Source: Mesodorylaimus sp. YZB2_4 (Eukaryota; Nematoda; Enoplea; Dorylaimida; Dorylaimidae). Taken from it: a stretch of 64,000 nucleotides of DNA. Below are positions 36,720-46,640 of the stretch, piece after piece. A program made the translations under genes and the position numbers. The stretch covers positions 388,961 to 452,960 of the forward strand of contig JASANH010000427.1 in the NCBI GenBank assembly GCA_030248295.1, given 5' to 3'. The notes below the pieces were generated by a model, which saw nothing but the letters and a program-made list of their open reading frames with translations, had not been told where the DNA came from and made no database searches. The number at the start of each line of letters is the position of its first letter. Positions within the stretch are counted from its first letter, which is position 1.

Positions 36720-37050
36720 CTTGACCTAAACAGTGTCCTAAAAATACATGGGCGCTAAAGCACCGCGACCTCGCTTGAATTTTTCCCTGTCTTTATCCGG
36801 TTTTATGACAACTTTACGTTTTCGCGCCGGCTCCTACGATACCCGCGTTATACGCAGTCATATGCTAAAACACGCGGAAACTAGTTGTCCTGAACAGAGT
36901 CGTCCGAAAAGTTGACCTAAATGAGTTGACTTGTCCTGGCTTCAATGCAACGAGCCCCTACTCGGACATTGACCGAACACTTAAAAAACTTTTTGACCTG
37001 ACCGTTGACCTGCGAGGAATTGTAAGCTTTCTGACTCTGACTTTAACATT
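36720..37050 (-). repeat. GTCC + TGACC repeat, reverse orientation
   Basis: Contains GTGTCCTAAA, TTGTCCTGG and then TTGACCTGACCGTTGACC, i.e. the two modules of the 25842 repeat on the opposite strand, more diverged. Confidence 0.5.
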
Positions 37051-37254
37051 TTTAGCTAGTGTTGGGTTGGTAAAACAAATAATGATACATCCAAAGTAAA
37101 TGACAGCAGTTTCCAATCTCGCGCCAGATGGTTTTGACGTGAGGCTTTAGAAAGCGCAACTTTCTTGGAACGCCGCGTTCACATAAAAGGCACATAGCTA
37201 TCCTATAAACTCAGCCTACTCCGCCGCTTTTAGATATGCAAAGGAAGCTATTAG

Positions 37255-37480
37255 ATACTTTTATTGATTCGGGCCAATTATTAAAGGTATTTTTATGCGA
37301 AGAGGCGTCTTCATCAAAAAGTAGACACGTCATATCAGCCAGTGCTTCCCAGATCAAAAGTAATCACCGAGCAATTATTGCTGTCTTTGCAACAGTGTGA
37401 ATTATGAGCCCAGCGCGTGATAAATTATCCAATGTCATATCGGAAATGTACTGGTGTCTGGGCAGGGCGAGATTTAGCTT
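37255..37480 (+). promoter_or_regulatory. Class II upstream block, orphaned
   Basis: TTGATTCGGGCCAATTATTA, TATGCGAAGAGGCGTC, GAGCAATTATTGCTGTCT and GTCATATCGGAAA align with 19361-19640. No lectin exon follows directly. Confidence 0.45.
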
Positions 37481-37489
37481 AGTAGCGGA

Positions 37490-37860
37490 ATTTTCCAGCA
37501 TCTAGTGCATATCCTCGCGTCAGAACCTCAACGAGCAGCTATTCTTACAATTATCGATGAGGTCTTCCATGTTGCCATCCATTGTCGATCCATTGCTTCA
37601 CCCCTTCCTCCACATCAACAAGACAATCCTTTAACATCCTTCGTACTCAATGAATTGTATTTATTATTTACTTAGACCCAGAAAAGGTTTTTCAATGCCC
37701 ACGATGGGGTCGTAATTTCGACCTCGAGAAACGACGTCTAGCACAATAGCCGTTGCTCGATGAAGCCTACCTTTGTGAAGTGGGCGCATAGACGCAGTGT
37801 TGCTGGGCGACTAAAATTAAGAAATTATATCTTCTTGAAAAAGAGTGCATGAACAAAATG
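37490..37860 (-). promoter_or_regulatory. Class I upstream block, orphaned (gene body lost)
   Basis: Aligns with 18360-19010 (CAACGAGCAGCTATT, TCTTCCATGTTGCCAT, CCTCGAGAAACGAC) but lacks the MITE inserted there. The minus-strand gene expected to its left is absent. Confidence 0.5.
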
Positions 37861-37951
37861 AGCTACATACTTGTTCACTCCTTGCCTCCACTGTCTCCCA
37901 AAAACGCCGTAGCTGAGAAAGCTGGACGCTTTGGCTTCATTTTGATTCCTT

Positions 37952-38262
37952 GCGGCCACGGTGGAGCACTAGTTCGACATTCGTCTCCCTGTATTGCTTG
38001 AGAGCGAATGGCTGGACTCGTCCCGGGTTCGATTCCCGCTGATGGAAGCCGGCTCGCAAACCATAAACCCTCGCTAAACTTGCACACCAGGCTGTGGGTG
38101 ACTCATCTAATACCCTAGAGGTGTTCTGAATGGAGATACGGAAGCCAAACGAGTAGACAGTCTCGGCTGTCCAGCACCGACAGGGCTTAAAGCCCACACG
38201 CCATCGTCCGAGGAAGTCGGTTTCCAGTCCAAGGATGCCTCGCGTGGAGGTGCTCCTAGTAC
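37952..38262 (+). repeat. tRNA-headed SINE, family 2
   Basis: Starts GCGGCCACGGTGGAGCAC and has a perfect B box (GGTTCGATTCC) at 38026-38036. It matches the minus-strand copy at 27100-27405 and is inserted between the two duplicated lectin upstream blocks. Confidence 0.75.
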
Positions 38263-38869
38263 AGATTGGCAGAGGGACGCTGCTAAGCGTGCCAGTCTCA
38301 GCACGACGCTGCTTATGAGGTTTGATTGCTGGCCGGCTATGCAGAAACGGGTTTCGGCCCAAAAAATTTAAGAGGAAATATAGATTTATTCGCAATTTTT
38401 TGTCAGGCTACTCATTTTGGTCAACGATGCTAATATGCACCAGTTTGCCAGTATCCTAGGATTCTCTTAGATTGTAACCATAAGATTCTAGCTTGTCACT
38501 TTTGATGCTCGAAATGAGCATCAAAAGTGTCAAAATCTGAAGCCGTAGCGAATTTTTGAAAAGAAGAACCAGGGGTAGCAGGAACAGCGCTTTCGCGCCA
38601 TCTAACTTACATAATTATCCCCTTAATACGACATAAAATTTTTTTAATTGCTCGATTTTAGTGGGATGTGTTTACGGGCGGTTACAGTTAGCCGAACAGG
38701 AGCAGTTTGCAAAAAGCAGCGTACTTCGACTTATCTAGTCGCTCATTTTGCTCGGTAAAATTTGACTTAATTTAAAATTCACTTGAGAAAGGCCGAAGCA
38801 AAATCTTTTTGCTATTGGAACATGACATTGCTCTGATTTTGTTATCCCTGACGTGTCCATGACTTTATA

Positions 38870-39060
38870 ATAATAGACACGTCACTATCAGCCAGTACTT
38901 TCAAATCGAAAGGTGAACACCAAGCAATTATTGATGTCTCCATGATAAATTAAAGCCCGAGCGGAGGATGAACTATAAAATGTAATAGCGGAAGAGTATT
39001 AGCGACGTGGGTGGGCGGGCGGAATGGCCTGGCATCTCGATCGTGAGGCATATTATATCG
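38870..39060 (+). promoter_or_regulatory. Class II upstream block of lectin-PAN copy E
   Basis: AGACACGTCACTATCAGCC, AACACCAAGCAATTATTGAT, TGTAATAGCGGAA and GACGTGGG align with 19435-19580 and 37320-37470. It lies 170-360 bp upstream of the ATG at 39230. Confidence 0.5.
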
Positions 39061-39229
39061 AGGCGCCAAAGCGACCGATTTCATAATTAATTCTGACGTT
39101 TTTTTTTATTACAGATAATCACTCAATTTTTCTCCGTCCTGTTCTATTTTGTCGAGGACACAATCCGGTACCAGCATAATCCAGTCCCAAGATATATCTC
39201 ACTCGCGTTCGACAAGACTGTGGGCAATA

Positions 39230-42200
39230 ATGCCAGCGATCAAATATCTCATTTTTCTTTATTCGGGCTTTTTTCTCTCAAATGCGGTATTTGGACAAAG
39301 TAAGCGAGCTCTAGAACTCTTTTTTCAATATAATTTTGACGGGAGCGAGGTTTTTTTTCAAAATATTTTATGACATGTTCCCAGTGGGTACAGCTTGCGA
39401 TAAAAATACGATTAGGCACTGACACAAGCAGTGCTTTTCCCCCTTTTTATAATTAGAAGTCGACTTTCTGCCGTGAAAAAGCGTTTGATGCTAATTTTCA
39501 TGGTCTATCTGGACATAAATGTCTCGTTTCATGAGTTGTTTCCGAGATTTTTCCTTATATCCTATGGCTGCAGTTTTTCAAGAAGAAGAGAACTGTCAGA
39601 AGTTCTGAATCTGGGCAAGAGGAAGCAACATGTATCTGATATCTGATTTGAAGTGAGCATAGATGACCAGCGGGGGGACCTCCCCGCTGGTCCCCACGCA
39701 GTAGGACTATAGGTCGTAAATGTGACAAGGCACCTCCAACTTCAGAGCTCAATATCCCGAGATACGTTCGAGTCGAAAGTTTTTTGCGACAAGCGTTTGA
39801 CTCCTCATCGCTCTAACATGGTAATCATGCAAAACTTGTAAAGGAGCCCAAATGCGAAAGGCAGCACAAGTCTGGCAATATTTGGTTTTCTGTCATCATG
39901 ATTGGCCTGCCAGAAGACGAGAAGAATGGAATCTGTTTGACCACTGACCGATTCGATGCGATGCTACAAGTCCTCCGGGTATCGTTCTGACTCATCGAAA
40001 ATTCTCAACAAGTCACATAAGTTTTATAAGCTCATAAGTTTTTGGAAACAAATTGCACGTAGTCGTCGTCGTCGGCACTCTTAAAAAAGTCTCTAAGCCC
40101 ATGGAGATTAACAGATTATGAACTTTGGTGAAGCTCGAGTTACTCGTGGACTCCTACCTACAAGCTTGGAAGTAGTGTTAGAAATGTCATTAAGGTGGAG
40201 GTCAGAATACTATTAAAATCATGATTGACCGACCTCTGGTCAAAGTCAGGGTCAAGTCAGAAAATTTTTTGAAAGGTCGGTCAAGGTCAGGGTGGTCAAA
40301 AAGTTTTTTGTGAGGTTGGTCCAGGTCCAGAGATCTAAGGGCAGTTTCAAATCCCAGCTCAAAATCCAAAGGCATGTCCTAAACTCTATGACAGTCCCAA
40401 TTCATTTCACAATCAGCTTTGTGTCCCACCCAAGGACATCAAGCCAGTCCAGGACCATGAAGTAATACTGTAGGTGCCCAGCTTACAGGTACAGTATGTA
40501 TTTCCCCCATTAAGTTTTGTGGTCTGAAAAATGTCTGAAGTCATCCATTTTTGATAGTAAAACAAGCCGATGAGACCTGTCGTAGGACGCGCCTAAATCT
40601 ACGAAGAAGGCACCTCTGGGACAGATATTTTGACAAGTCCTAACCCGTGTCTCAGCGTTGTCCTAAGTTGCTGCCCTAAACAGTCTCCTAAACTCGTGCC
40701 CGTTCTAAAATTACGATCGCTTGGTAAAAATTGGCCCCTGCTGATTGTGAGTCTTATGCTATTGCAGTTATCTTACTCGCACAGTAACCTACTAGCCAAG
40801 TTGAATAGACTACTGTGCGCCGGCAAAGAGTTTGATTGCGTATGCCATACACAAATCGATGGCATAGCCCCTCCCTTTCGCCATTCGATTATTTGTTCAT
40901 ATCCGAACTTGGCTTCATTAGCGCAAGATATTCCGGCTCCTACTGCTTCTAGCATAATAGAGCTTCTTCTCTCGCAAGCCAGCATTGCGATTGGCGAGAA
41001 AAGAAGCTGATTATGCGGCAGGCAGTTGGAACAGGAATTGATGTTATAACGAATGAGATTTTATTTTTGATTTTCAATGAGTGTCAGCTTCTCTAGCTTT
41101 CCTCAAAACCATCAAAATCAGATATATATATATGTTTTTGGGCCTGATAAAAATTCAGTTTCTGGTCCTGCTCGTGAAATTTCACGCAATGCCAGAAACT
41201 GTCAGCTGTAGTAACATTTCTTTAGAAAATTGCAAACACAAAAAAGCTTTGTCTTTGTCGCCGATTATTAGCAAAATTTTTTGTCCAATCAATGTCAAAG
41301 TCAGAGGAAAAAAATTTACACTTCCTCGCTGGTCAACGGTCAGGTAAGAAAGTTTTTTGAAGGCCCGGTCAAGGTCAGGGTCAGGTCAGAAAATTTTTTG
41401 AAGCGTCGGTCAAGGGCAGGATCAGGTCAGCCAGTGAAAGACCCAGGTCATTGGAGCACAACTTGGAACTTGTGCGCTCTGTTACTGGTGAACGAGGGCA
41501 CTTGTATTGCTTATAACTTTGTGAAGCCTGCCTTAGTTCAAGCCCTTGAGGGAAGTTATTTGAAGCTTTTTCAGATCTTCAATGCAGTGCAACAGCGTGC
41601 GCCATGGTGGGAGGCGTACGGGACGGCTCACGGTGTTTCTTTCTTACAAATGAAACAACAACATGGCGGGAGGCGTGGGAAGTATGCCAGAAGGCTGGGG
41701 CAGTTTTTGGTCAAGTCCATACGGACAGCGAGTATAACAAAATATTGGATCTCTTGGTAATATATTTTTTTAATATTAATATCTACGTCTATGAAATTTC
41801 ATTGTTAGGTGACACATGAAGTAAATTTTACGCGTTTGGCTCTTGCGCGCCAAAGCAACATAATTGGCCAGCCATGTGCAGTAACCAACGACACTACATT
41901 TTGGTATGATTCGATGTCAAGCCCGAATTCACAATTGAAAGCTAGCAATACTTGGCTCAGACATCATATGTGTGGCGATTCGGATACTGGTGGAGAATAT
42001 TGCATGGTTCTGAGCTCGAAAAAAACTAAGAGGATTTACGATGTCCAGTGCAACTCCTCTCATTTTACGGCATTGTGCCAATTTCCAGGTGAGATATGTA
42101 TTTTTCAACGAAGAATGCGTTATGCAACAAAGTTATATTTTATTTAGAGGATGAAGAAGACTATCTCAAGACAAATGTGTGCGTGACAGAAATACCGATC

Positions 42201-42413
42201 GAGACCAGACCCGCAAAACTGCTGCAAGATTGTGCCGACACATGCTGGCGAAGACTTTGGTGTCGAAGTTTCAATTTCGTTCAGAATCCAGAAACTGTTG
42301 AGCCCTTTTGTGAGTTTTTTTCGTTTTCGGTGTTCGATAGCTGTCCAAAATGCCCAAGTACAGTTCCAGCTCCACCTAATGGCAGCTGTGCGCACTACAA
42401 CTATGCGCCGTAG
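39230..42413 (+). CDS. Lectin-PAN copy E: secreted C-type-lectin-like/PAN protein, intact with a long intron 1
   Basis: Predicted exons are 39230-39299, 41575-41756, 41809-42088 and 42148-42413, with phases 1, 0, 1, giving 265 aa. Exon 1 encodes the signal peptide MPAIKYLIFLYSGFFLSNAV... ending FGQ. Joining it across a 2.3-kb intron is inferred from the conserved ACAAA|GTAAGC donor and phase; no other exon 1 was found closer. The lectin-like domain has DGSRCFFL, WREAWEVC, AVFGQVHT, GQPCAVTNDTTFWYD, NTWLRHHMCG, GGEYCMV and ALCQF. The PAN-like exon has CVTEIPIE, QDCADTCW, WCRSFNF and CEFFSFSV, ending AHYNYAP. A stretch of exon 3 is almost identical to copy F. Intron 1 contains two GGTCA-type repeats. 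Confidence 0.78.
40196..40480 (+). repeat. GGTCA-array repeat plus GTCC module (intron 1 of copy E)
   Basis: GGTCAAAGTCAGGGTCAAG, CAGAAAATTTTTTG, then GGCATGTCCTAAA and GACAGTCCCAATTCATTTCA, in the same order as 25842-26260. Confidence 0.7.
41281..41450 (+). repeat. GGTCA-array repeat (intron 1 of copy E)
   Basis: AATGTCAAAGTCAGAGG, then two runs of GGTCAAGGTCAGGGTCAGG ending in CAGAAAATTTTTTGAAG. It lies 125 bp upstream of exon 2. Confidence 0.7.
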
Positions 42414-43079
42414 CAGTTTCAGCGATCGCAATGCGAGACATACCCCACGCGCAATGATAATGTGGTCGCACCTCAGGTATTTGATGTTTTCTCTTGATTG
42501 GTGTCGCCGATTCACGATTTGGATGTGTCGTATTATCGTGATTGAAACTTGTTGATTGCACAGCAAAAGTCGAGGAAGTAATTGCGTTGAGTAAATGTGA
42601 ATTACTCTAACGCAAACATAAATTCACACACAGCTAAATACAAGGGGGGCTCATAAATTTCGTAGCTTGAACACATTTTAATTTAAACTGTGTAATGCCG
42701 TACTTATTCTTTTTCGACATAACATCATCTGATACCTATGCACCACGTTGCGACTTGACTGGCCGTGTCACGACAAAGCGCAATTTATCTCAACGCTCAC
42801 ATTAGAGCCCAGGAGGAGCATCGTTGATCTGTGACTTTACAATATGGTGATTTTTCCTTTTATGCCTGCAATGCACTCTCGCTACAAGCAGACCGATTGG
42901 ACATTGGTGGTAGCCAAGACTGACTTATGCACACTCCTAGTCTTAAGGTAGACAAAAAATACCGAGGCTATTAATCTTGGTTTTGACAGCAATCCTTGAC
43001 TTGTCAGTTTTTCTTAATGTCGCGCCGCTTATTGTTGATGCAAGGACCTGCTTGAGGGCATTCAGGTGCTAGACTCGAA
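42414..43079. other. Intergenic
   Basis: No gene is supported. Positions 42640-42670 (GGGGGGCTCATAAATTTCGT) look vaguely like a mariner terminus, but no partner repeat or transposase was found. Confidence 0.4.
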
Positions 43080-43152
43080 GAAGTGGCATTATTCACTGCG
43101 TTCTCTCCCATGTTGATTCCACATTTATACTGAAAAAGCATCGTGATCCATT
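43080..43152 (-). pseudogene. Lectin-PAN fragment G, exon 2 distal part
   Basis: The minus strand from 43152 encodes GSRCFFSI, the exon 2 motif, and decays after 43100. It is the continuation of the fragment at 45786-45984, from which it was separated by the 2.6-kb element inserted between them. Confidence 0.7.
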
Positions 43153-43570
43153 AGCAGCATAGTACATACCAAAATCGGTCCCATTTTAACGTGGCAACTT
43201 TAGGAATGCACCCCCTAAAAAGTTCAAGTCCGACGATGTCTGCTAGATGGCGGCGTCCCCCTAGCGGCGGTGGCGCGTGGCTGGGTGGTGTGTCAGCTGT
43301 CTGGCGCCCCCCAAGCCGGTTGGCGAGCTTGTCAGCAGCTGTCTGGCGCCCCCCCCCCCCTAAGCGGTGGGTGTCTGGTTTTAGGGGGCTGGTCCTCGGA
43401 GACTGGTTATAGCCTGAGGGGGGAGGGTCGATCTCAAATATTGCGCAAAGTCACGGGGCGCGCGTGGTGGTGCCAGGAGGCTATAGCTCGGGGCATAAAG
43501 TGAATCGGGCTATGTTTTGAATCGTACTGTATACAGTAGGCGGAGACGCAACAAAAAGGAGACAGACGGT
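43153..43570. repeat. Left terminal inverted repeat
   Basis: Inverted copy of 45365-45785. The inner boundary follows GGAGACAGACGGT. Confidence 0.85.
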
Positions 43571-43615
43571 CCAAAGCCCACGCGTCACGGGATCCCGAAG
43601 GCGCGTCCGCATTCT

Positions 43616-44053
43616 TTATTGAATCATCATCGTCGTCGTGGCCTGGGGGATCGGGGACCATGGTAGCCAAGGACGATTATCAAATACATTGTCCAAGGCG
43701 GGTTCGTGGCGGGCGGCGGCGACGGAAGAGAGCGGAGGACCTGTGGTGTTAGGGGCGGCCAAAGCCCACGCGTCACGGGGCGACGGAGGAGTTGCGGCGT
43801 TGGGGGCAGCCGAAGCACCAGGCCGCAGCGGTGGCGGGTCGGCGTGTTCGACTCTAATGACAGAGCCACAGAGCATCGACTGATTGAATTGCTGGACGGC
43901 GAGGTCGGCGTGTTTGGCGCGCTTGAATGTGATAAAGCCATACGGATGGGTGTCGCTGATCCACGCGCGCACGATCGGTAAGGGCGCGAAATGGCTCTTG
44001 AAGGCCCCGATAGTAAGGCCGCTAGGCAAATTTCCGATGAAAATTTTAGCCAT
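43616..44053 (-). CDS. RRM (RNA recognition motif) protein carried by the TIR element
   Basis: An intronless 145-aa frame starting at ATG 44053 (MAKIFIGNLPSG). The first 72 or so residues are an RNA-recognition-motif fold with RNP2 (IFIGNL, residues 4-9) and RNP1 (YGFITF, residues 38-43), aromatic positions kept, and the closing strand GSVIRVEHAD. The remaining half is Pro/Ala/Ser-rich, of low complexity, and ends IPQATTTMMIQ. RRMs bind single-stranded RNA; the target here is unknown. The gene lies wholly inside the element, next to its left terminal repeat. It is short for a splicing factor but plausible for a captured host gene or an ORF1-like nucleic-acid-binding protein. An in-frame, uninterrupted RRM suggests recent constraint. 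Confidence 0.7.
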   Translation of the reverse strand: MAKIFIGNLPSGLTIGAFKSHFAPLPIVRAWISDTHPYGFITFKRAKHADLAVQQFNQSMLCGSVIRVEHADPPPLRPGASAAPNAATPPSPRDAWALAAPNTTGPPLSSVAAARHEPALDNVFDNRPWLPWSPIPQATTTMMIQ

Positions 44054-44235
44054 TAAAACCGTTATCTAAAAAACGGCAAATGCTTTTAATAGTGGGGCAA
44101 AGAATAGATAAAACAAAAACCAAATCAGATTTTAATTTACATCACAAGAGAGTACAAAAGCGCAAAGCGACGATGCAGCGCAGTTTACAACACACGCTAC
44201 CGCCCGGCCGAAAAATAAAGAACAAAGTTCGAAGA

Positions 44236-44608
44236 GGATCGGCCGTTCAAGTCTACAGTAAACAGCCCAACAGTCCACACACTCCGAACAGACTAAAATA
44301 AACGGCATCAAACTTTGAATCGCACATCCTCATCGATCAACACGTTTACAGGGCGAGGTTGACGCGTACGAATATGCTCGCCATTTATCACATTTACAAG
44401 GCAACATTCCATTCGAAGATGAACGGCCGTTCAAGTCTAAACAGTCCGCAGTAAACAGCCCAACAGTCCAAACACTCCGAAAAGACTAGAATAAACGGCA
44501 TCAAATTTCAATCGCGCATTCTCATCGATCAACACGTGTACAGGGCGAGGTTGCCGCGTAAAATCATGCTCGCCATTAATCACGTTTACAAGTCAACATT
44601 CCAGCAAC
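44236..44608. repeat. Two-unit tandem repeat (about 185 bp each)
   Basis: Unit 1 (about 44238-44413) and unit 2 (about 44424-44607) both run from CGGCCGTTCAAGTCTA through ATAAACGGCATCAAA and TCATCGATCAACACG to CAACATTCC. Unit 2 has a short internal duplication. It lies between the two genes of the TIR element. Confidence 0.8.
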
Positions 44609-45112
44609 ATAAATAACGAAAACAACGGTCGTGGAAGCGTCGACTAATTGGGCGGATGTGACGGCTAGGACAAAATGGTCGGATGCGGGCCTAGTAGTGC
44701 CCCATTCTGTCGGCGGCCGAGCGACCTTTTTTCCAGAGATCCTACAAGTTACAGGTAAAACTAACAAATCTCGCTCAGTGTTCTTACACGCCATTATATA
44801 GTCCACTCGCTCCGTATATAGTTAGTACAATCACACTTACTCCTTGCATCGGCAATTGGTCTTAGCACGACCTTGAAAACTTTTCAACAACCGGCTTTGG
44901 CAGAATAGGCGACAGTTGTAATCCGAAAACGTGCCCTCCAATCTGGTTGCCCGAGGCGCCACATCTCGAATGTCCAATAACGCCCAGACGTTGTACGGGT
45001 CGGAGATTCGATAAAGGTAAATCGTCGAGGCTGCATGGCACTTTTTGTATTCGTCGACCGAGCAGATGGCCCCCCATCGCATCGAAGCATCGGGGTGGTG
45101 GTGATTGAACCG
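44576..45112 (-). CDS. Spliced Cys-containing ORF carried by the TIR element, function unknown
   Basis: Two minus-strand exons join in frame: one ending at 44841 (AAGGA|GTAAGT) and one at 44741-44576 (acceptor CTTGTAG). The first in-frame ATG is at about 45098-45100 (MRWGAICSVDEYKKC). I do not recognise the protein. It has six or so Cys, a run VDEYKKCHAASTIYLYRI, then SDYNCRLFCQ, NCRCKE, and a hydrophobic C-terminal stretch (STTVVFVIYVAG). A strong signal-peptide-like segment (LWVLAAIAVAYPSP, near 45120-45165) lies just upstream in a frame offset by one at a G6 run (about 45071-45076), so the true protein may be secreted and either continue from there or be frameshifted. The start coordinate is approximate. 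Confidence 0.5.
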
Positions 45113-45364
45113 GGCGATGATGAGGGCTGGGATAAGCAACGGCAATTGCCGCTAGCACCCACAATCGAAAAAAGTCCCTTGAAAAATTTTAAATTAAATT
45201 ATTTCTCAATTTTTAACAATGCGAGAAACTTACGAAAATCAAAATTGTACGCATTTTCGATTAGCCCACTTTGAACCGACCCGACGCCCGATGATAATGA
45301 TGAAGGATGATTTCTTTCCATTGCGCACCCCATCTCGCTAATTCCCCTCGTCAGGCAATACGTA

Positions 45365-45785
45365 ACCGTCCGTCTCCTTTTTGTTGCGTCTCCGCCTACT
45401 GTATACAGTACGATTCAAAACGTAGCCCGATTCACTTTATGCCCCGAGCTATAGCCTCCTGGCACCACCACGCGCGCCCCGTGACTTTGCGCAATATTTG
45501 AGATCGACCCTCCCCCCCTCGGGCTATAACCAGTCTCCGAGGACCAACCCCCTAAAACCAGACACCCACCGCTGAGGGGGGGGGGGGGCCGCCAGACAGC
45601 TGCTGACAAGCTCGCCAACCGGCTTGGGGGGCGCCAGACAGCTGACACACCACCCAGCCACGCGCCACCGCCGCTAGGGGGACGCCGCCATCTAGCAGAC
45701 ATCGTCGGACTTGAACTTTTTAAGTGGTGCATTCCTAAAGTTGCCACGTTAAAATGGGAATGATTTTGGTATGTACTATGCTGCT
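45365..45785. repeat. Right terminal inverted repeat
   Basis: Inverted copy of 43153-43570. Confidence 0.85.
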
Positions 45786-45984
45786 TCCATTAACCTCCTA
45801 AAGTCGCGCACGCGCTTGGATTGCATTGCAGATCTGAAACTGCATAAGATTTTTGAAGTAGCGAAAATTTGGATAACTCGCTTACTTTGTGCAGTTAATG
45901 TTAGACAGGAACTACAGAACTCTGAATGACCAAGAATGCGCATTTTCCCGCTCCGAACATGATTTCTGCACTCGCAGCGGGCAT
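45786..45984 (-). pseudogene. Lectin-PAN fragment G, signal exon and start of exon 2
   Basis: On the minus strand, ATG 45984 opens a frame like copies B and D (MPAASAEIMFGAGKCAFLVI) but is out of phase and reaches a stop before the ACAAA|GTAAGC donor at 45886. Exon 2 begins at 45833 (ATCTGCAATGCAATCC) and is cut at 45786 by the TIR element; the missing part resumes at 43152. The gene was probably already dead at insertion. Confidence 0.75.
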
Positions 45985-46049
45985 CCAATGCAGTGCGAAA
46001 TTTCAGAAGTCAGAAGAACGCATTCGGGCCACATTATCGAACAAAGAAC

Positions 46050-46640
46050 CATCAATACAGATTTGAGTGTTTCTTTGTTCGGATGTATCGATTGGTGGAA
46101 AAGTATGTACTGGAAGAAAAATTCTGCATTCTAATTTAATTGATTGACCTATACGACCCATAGAGAGAAAAAACAAGTCACCCAAGCCCCTTTTGGCTGA
46201 TAGATGTCTGAAAAAGAGTACATGAACAAAATGTGATCTCTCTCAACTATCATCCTAACAAGATGTATATATAACTTACATGTTTAATAACAATCGCGCT
46301 TTTATTTGAGCCGTTTTTTTAGAACAAGCATACTTGTTTGCTGGACATGTGGAATCCAAGTTTTTGTCGAAAACTAATAAAGCGCGCAAACATAAATTTA
46401 AAAATGGGATTCATTTAAACACCTTGACATGATCATGAGCTACCTCGACTCTTTTCATACCTTGAAGGACCCTGAACTTGAATGACCTTTAAGCCAAAGT
46501 TACAACAAAATTTATGCAGCTGAAGTATAGGCGGCAGACGAATGGCTAAAGAACCAATCGGCTTAAAAAATTTAAGTTCGAAGTGATTTTAAAATGACTT
46601 TAATGCCTTAAACTTTCATTGCAGTTGTTTTTAAGAATTT
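46050..46640 (-). promoter_or_regulatory. Duplicated upstream region of fragment G
   Basis: Aligns with the region upstream of copy B (24840-25440): GAGAGAAAA-ACAA, ATCCAAGTTTTTGT, CGAATGGCTAAAGAACCAAT. Confidence 0.45.

Larger units (their letters stand above)
43153..45785. mobile_element. 2633-bp TIR element with 6-bp target duplication and cargo genes
   Basis: Flanked by a perfect TCCATT duplication (43147-43152 and 45786-45791). The left end reads AGCAGCATAGTACATACC and the right end is its exact reverse complement. The terminal inverted repeats are about 420 bp (43153-43570 and 45365-45785) and over 95 per cent alike by eye apart from small indels, including different poly-C/poly-G lengths (43349-43360 and 45576-45588). 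The interior carries two minus-strand genes and a tandem repeat, but no transposase, integrase or polymerase. A 6-bp duplication and AG-starting long TIRs recall Polinton/Maverick ends, but that is a weak match for a 2.6-kb element. It interrupts lectin pseudogene G. Likely a non-autonomous element carrying captured genes. Confidence 0.85.

Noticed and set aside
42640..42680. Mariner-like terminus (CTCATAAATTTCGT)
   Set aside because: No matching inverted end, TA duplication or transposase was found.
43191..43503. Trp/Pro/Gly-rich frames mirrored at 45415-45747
   Set aside because: They lie in the two terminal inverted repeats and read the same DNA twice; no start context or known domain.
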